Part shown: piece after piece, positions 5,175-7,208 of the stretch
How positions within the stretch are numbered: the stretch's first letter is position 1
Layout of the letters: each line of letters begins with the position of its first letter
Assembly: GCA_947448105.1 (NCBI GenBank)
Contig: CANFNE010000127.1
Span: 1 to 7,208 of the forward strand
Origin: Burkholderiales bacterium
GTDB lineage: Bacteria; Pseudomonadota; Gammaproteobacteria; Burkholderiales; Burkholderiaceae_C
Direction of reading: 5' to 3'
Length of the DNA: 7,208 nt
Program-made: the position numbers and the translations under genes
The notes under the pieces: model-generated
The model's input: the letters and a program-made list of their open reading frames with translations, nothing else
Databases searched by the model: none
What the model was told of the DNA's origin: nothing

Positions 5175-7025
5175 TTATTCGCCGCTTTGCTGCAAGGCCC
5201 ACATCTGGGCGTAGCGGCCCTGGGCTTGCAGCAGTTCAGCGTGGCTGCCGCGCTCAATGATGCGCCCTGCGTCCATCACCAAAATCATGTGCGCGTCCAC
5301 CACGGTGGACAGGCGGTGGGCAATCACCAGCGTGGTTTTGTTTTGCGCCACGCGGGCAAGTTCAGCCTGGATGGCACGTTCGTTGGCCGAGTCCAGCGCG
5401 CTGGTGGCTTCGTCAAAAATCAGGATGGGCGGGTTTTTAAGCAAAGTGCGGGCAATGGCCACACGCTGCTTTTCGCCGCCCGAGAGCTTGAGCCCGCGCT
5501 CGCCCACCATGGTGTCGTAACCGGCGGGCGTGCTGGCAATAAAAGCATCAATGTGCGCCGCGCGTGCGGCGGCCTGCACCTCGGCCAGGCTGCTGCCGGG
5601 CCGGCCATAGGCGATGTTGTATTGCACCGTGTCGTTGAACAGCACCGTGTCTTGCGGCACGATGCCAATGGCCGCGCGCAGGCTGGCCTGCGTCAGGGTA
5701 CGTATGTCTTGGTTTGCGACCGCAATACTGCCGTGCTGAACATCGTAAAAGCGATAGAGCAGCCGTGCCAGCGTGGACTTGCCTGAGCCCGAGGGCCCGA
5801 CCACGGCCACGGTTTTGCCCGGCGGAATTTCAAAGCTAATGTCATGAAGAATGGTGCGCGCCGGGTCGTAGGCAAAGTCCACGTGTTCGAAACGCACGCT
5901 GGCGCTCGCTGCGCCCTGGGGCAAAAGCAGCGCGTGGGCGTCGGGCGCGTCAGCGATTTCTTGTTCGCGCTCGAGCAGGGTGAACATTTTTTCCAGGTCG
6001 GCCAGGTTTTGCTTGAGTTCGCGGTAAATCGCGCCCAGAAAATTGAGCGGAATGTAGATCTGGATCATGAAGGCGTTAACCATCACCAGGTCGCCCAGCG
6101 TCATGCGCCCATCGACCACTCCCTGGGTGGCGCGCCAGAGCATGGCCACCAAGCCGCTGGCGATGATGAGCTGCTGGCCGGCATTCAAAATGCTCAGGGT
6201 GCGCTGGCTCTTGAGCGCGGCTTGGCGGTAGCGCTCCAGGTTGTCGTCGTAACGCAGGGCTTCGAACTCTTCGTTGTTGAAGTATTTGACGGTCTCAAAA
6301 TTGAGCAGTGAATCAATGGCGCGGGTGTGGGCCTTGGAATCGAGCTCGTTCATGCGCTTGCGAAACTGGGTGCGCCACTCGGTCATGGTGATGGTGAAAC
6401 TGATGTACAGCACCAGCGCGATGACGGTAATGCCGGCAAACCAGACATCAAACTTGACCGCCAGCAAGGTCAGCACCAGCCCCACCTCGATCAGCGTGGG
6501 GATGATGCTGTAAAGCGAATACGACACCAGCGAATGCACCGCGCGCGTGCCGCGCTCGATGTCACGCGTCATGCCGCCGGTCTGGCGGTCCAGGTGAAAG
6601 CGCAGGCTCATGGCGTGCAGGTGGCGAAACACGCCCAGCGAGATGCTGCGCGCCGCCCCTTCGGTGGCTTTGGCAAACACCAGGTCGCGCAGTTCGGCAA
6701 ACAACGAGGTAGACAGGCGCAGCGCCGCATACGCCACCAACAGAGCCACTGGCACCACCAGCACTGCGGCCGCTTCGCCGGGCTTGGGACTCATGGTGTC
6801 GACCAGGGTTTTGAGCAAGAGCGGCACGCCCACATTGGCCACCTTGGCGCCAATCATCAACGACAGCGCCGCCATCACCCGCCATTTGTAGGCCCACAAA
6901 TACGGAAACAAGCGCTGCAAGGTGCCCCAGTCACTGGCCTTGAGACTGGAGGGCGTGGCCGCTGCTGCGCCTGAAGCCAGTGGTGCGTGGCGGGGAGAGT
7001 CGGCAGAAGGGCCAAAAGAACGCAT
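5175..7025 (-). CDS. ATM1-type ABC exporter, fused permease and ATPase
   Basis: This 616-residue half-transporter should dimerise in the inner membrane and export its substrate using ATP. The membrane domain has about six segments (near 48-71, 85-109, two within 168-214, 280-297, 312-333). The ATPase has an A-loop tyrosine (386), Walker A GPSGSGKST (410-418), Q-loop Q458, signature LSGGE (514-518), Walker B ILIFDE (534-539), D-loop SALD and H-loop H570, all intact. The segment ETVKYFNNEEFEA, NAGQ (281-284) and the pair R218/R222 in WRTQFRKRMNE match glutathione-site residues of the bacterial Atm1 structure as I recall it (R206, R210, N269, Q272). Known relatives export glutathione-linked metals or sulfur compounds; the substrate here is inferred. 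I prefer the ATG at 7025; a TTG at 7034 would add three residues. No clear Shine-Dalgarno precedes either. MsbA or another ABC class is less likely given NAGQ. Confidence 0.95.
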   Translation of the reverse strand: MRSFGPSADSPRHAPLASGAAAATPSSLKASDWGTLQRLFPYLWAYKWRVMAALSLMIGAKVANVGVPLLLKTLVDTMSPKPGEAAAVLVVPVALLVAYAALRLSTSLFAELRDLVFAKATEGAARSISLGVFRHLHAMSLRFHLDRQTGGMTRDIERGTRAVHSLVSYSLYSIIPTLIEVGLVLTLLAVKFDVWFAGITVIALVLYISFTITMTEWRTQFRKRMNELDSKAHTRAIDSLLNFETVKYFNNEEFEALRYDDNLERYRQAALKSQRTLSILNAGQQLIIASGLVAMLWRATQGVVDGRMTLGDLVMVNAFMIQIYIPLNFLGAIYRELKQNLADLEKMFTLLEREQEIADAPDAHALLLPQGAASASVRFEHVDFAYDPARTILHDISFEIPPGKTVAVVGPSGSGKSTLARLLYRFYDVQHGSIAVANQDIRTLTQASLRAAIGIVPQDTVLFNDTVQYNIAYGRPGSSLAEVQAAARAAHIDAFIASTPAGYDTMVGERGLKLSGGEKQRVAIARTLLKNPPILIFDEATSALDSANERAIQAELARVAQNKTTLVIAHRLSTVVDAHMILVMDAGRIIERGSHAELLQAQGRYAQMWALQQSGE

Positions 7026-7062
7026 GGGAGACAATTCAAAACATCAAACTCCGATTGTGCCC
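7026..7062. promoter_or_regulatory. Divergent intergenic region
   Basis: Only 37 bases separate the two divergent starts, and they are richer in A/T (7031-7050) than their surroundings. Promoters for both genes must lie here or inside the opposite gene. I see no sigma-70 pair worth naming. Neither start has a Shine-Dalgarno at normal spacing. The only GGAG on the minus strand (7052-7049) is placed for an ATG at 7044 that opens the two-codon frame ATG TTT TGA (7044-7036). Confidence 0.4.
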
Positions 7063-7208
7063 ATGTCCACACTGCCCCCCGCCACACACGCTGCTGCCAC
7101 GGTAGAGCTTCCCACCGACCAGGTGCTGGTGCTCAAAGTCATTCCCATGCCCGGGGACTGCAATGCCAACGGCGATATTTTTGGCGGCTGGGTGATGGCC
7201 CAGGTAGA
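7063..7208 (+). CDS. Acyl-CoA thioesterase, YciA-like (3' end missing)
   Basis: Forty-eight codons are visible before the window ends. After a low-complexity head (MSTLPPATHAAATVE) comes the hotdog-fold start VLKVIPMPGDCNANGDIFGGWVMAQV. NANGDIFGGW is the signature of YciA-type thioesterases, and its aspartate is the catalytic residue in the family. Such enzymes hydrolyse acyl-CoA to free acid and CoA in the cytosol, with broad substrate range. Complete members are around 130-160 residues, so about two thirds lies beyond the edge. The start is the ATG at 7063; a GTG two codons upstream (7057) is in frame but no better supported. It is transcribed away from the exporter, and nothing else is known of its operon. 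Confidence 0.9.
   Translation, partial: MSTLPPATHAAATVELPTDQVLVLKVIPMPGDCNANGDIFGGWVMAQV

Noticed and set aside
6327..6974. Rightward open frames opposite the ABC exporter
   Set aside because: The exporter is complete with every ATPase motif; the opposite frames are Gln/His/Arg-rich shadows without motifs.

Overview
This window is an ordinary chromosomal stretch from a GC-rich betaproteobacterium. The protein families and the pyrC/DUF3025 pairing fit Burkholderiales, most likely Comamonadaceae. That assignment rests on protein style and base composition, not on any search. There is no mobile element, CRISPR array, tRNA, rRNA or phage gene. Coding density is high, and the longest gap between genes is about 157 bases.

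Layout. The 3' two thirds of a FAD-dependent dehydrogenase of the uncharacterised COG2509 type runs rightward from the left edge to 1153. It converges on a block of five leftward genes. Read in their own direction from right to left, these are: an ATM1-type ABC exporter with fused membrane and ATPase domains (7025-5175); a LysR-family regulator resembling the hypochlorite sensor HypT (5146-4175); dihydroorotase pyrC (4017-2977); a DUF3025 protein that overlaps the pyrC end by 16 bases (2992-2228); and the membrane metalloprotease htpX (2102-1233). A good intrinsic terminator (1174-1210) closes the leftward block. At the right edge, a YciA-like acyl-CoA thioesterase starts divergently from the exporter and runs off the window.

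How the genes may work together. The exporter and LysR gene are 28 bases apart and are probably co-transcribed. ATM1-type exporters handle glutathione-linked compounds and HypT answers oxidants, so a stress-related pairing is a reasonable but unproven inference. PyrC and DUF3025 are very likely translationally coupled. htpX is preceded by a 125-base gap with a possible promoter of its own. The 157-base gap between the LysR gene and pyrC is the least ordinary part: it holds four tandem copies of a 12-base unit and a pyrC leader with no Shine-Dalgarno sequence but with a copy of the 16S rRNA anti-Shine-Dalgarno octamer.

I did not find a previously undescribed multi-gene system. The observations worth checking are small: the tandem repeat, the odd pyrC leader, two two-codon open frames ahead of genes lacking a Shine-Dalgarno sequence, and a HypT-like regulator that seems to lack two of the three sensing methionines.
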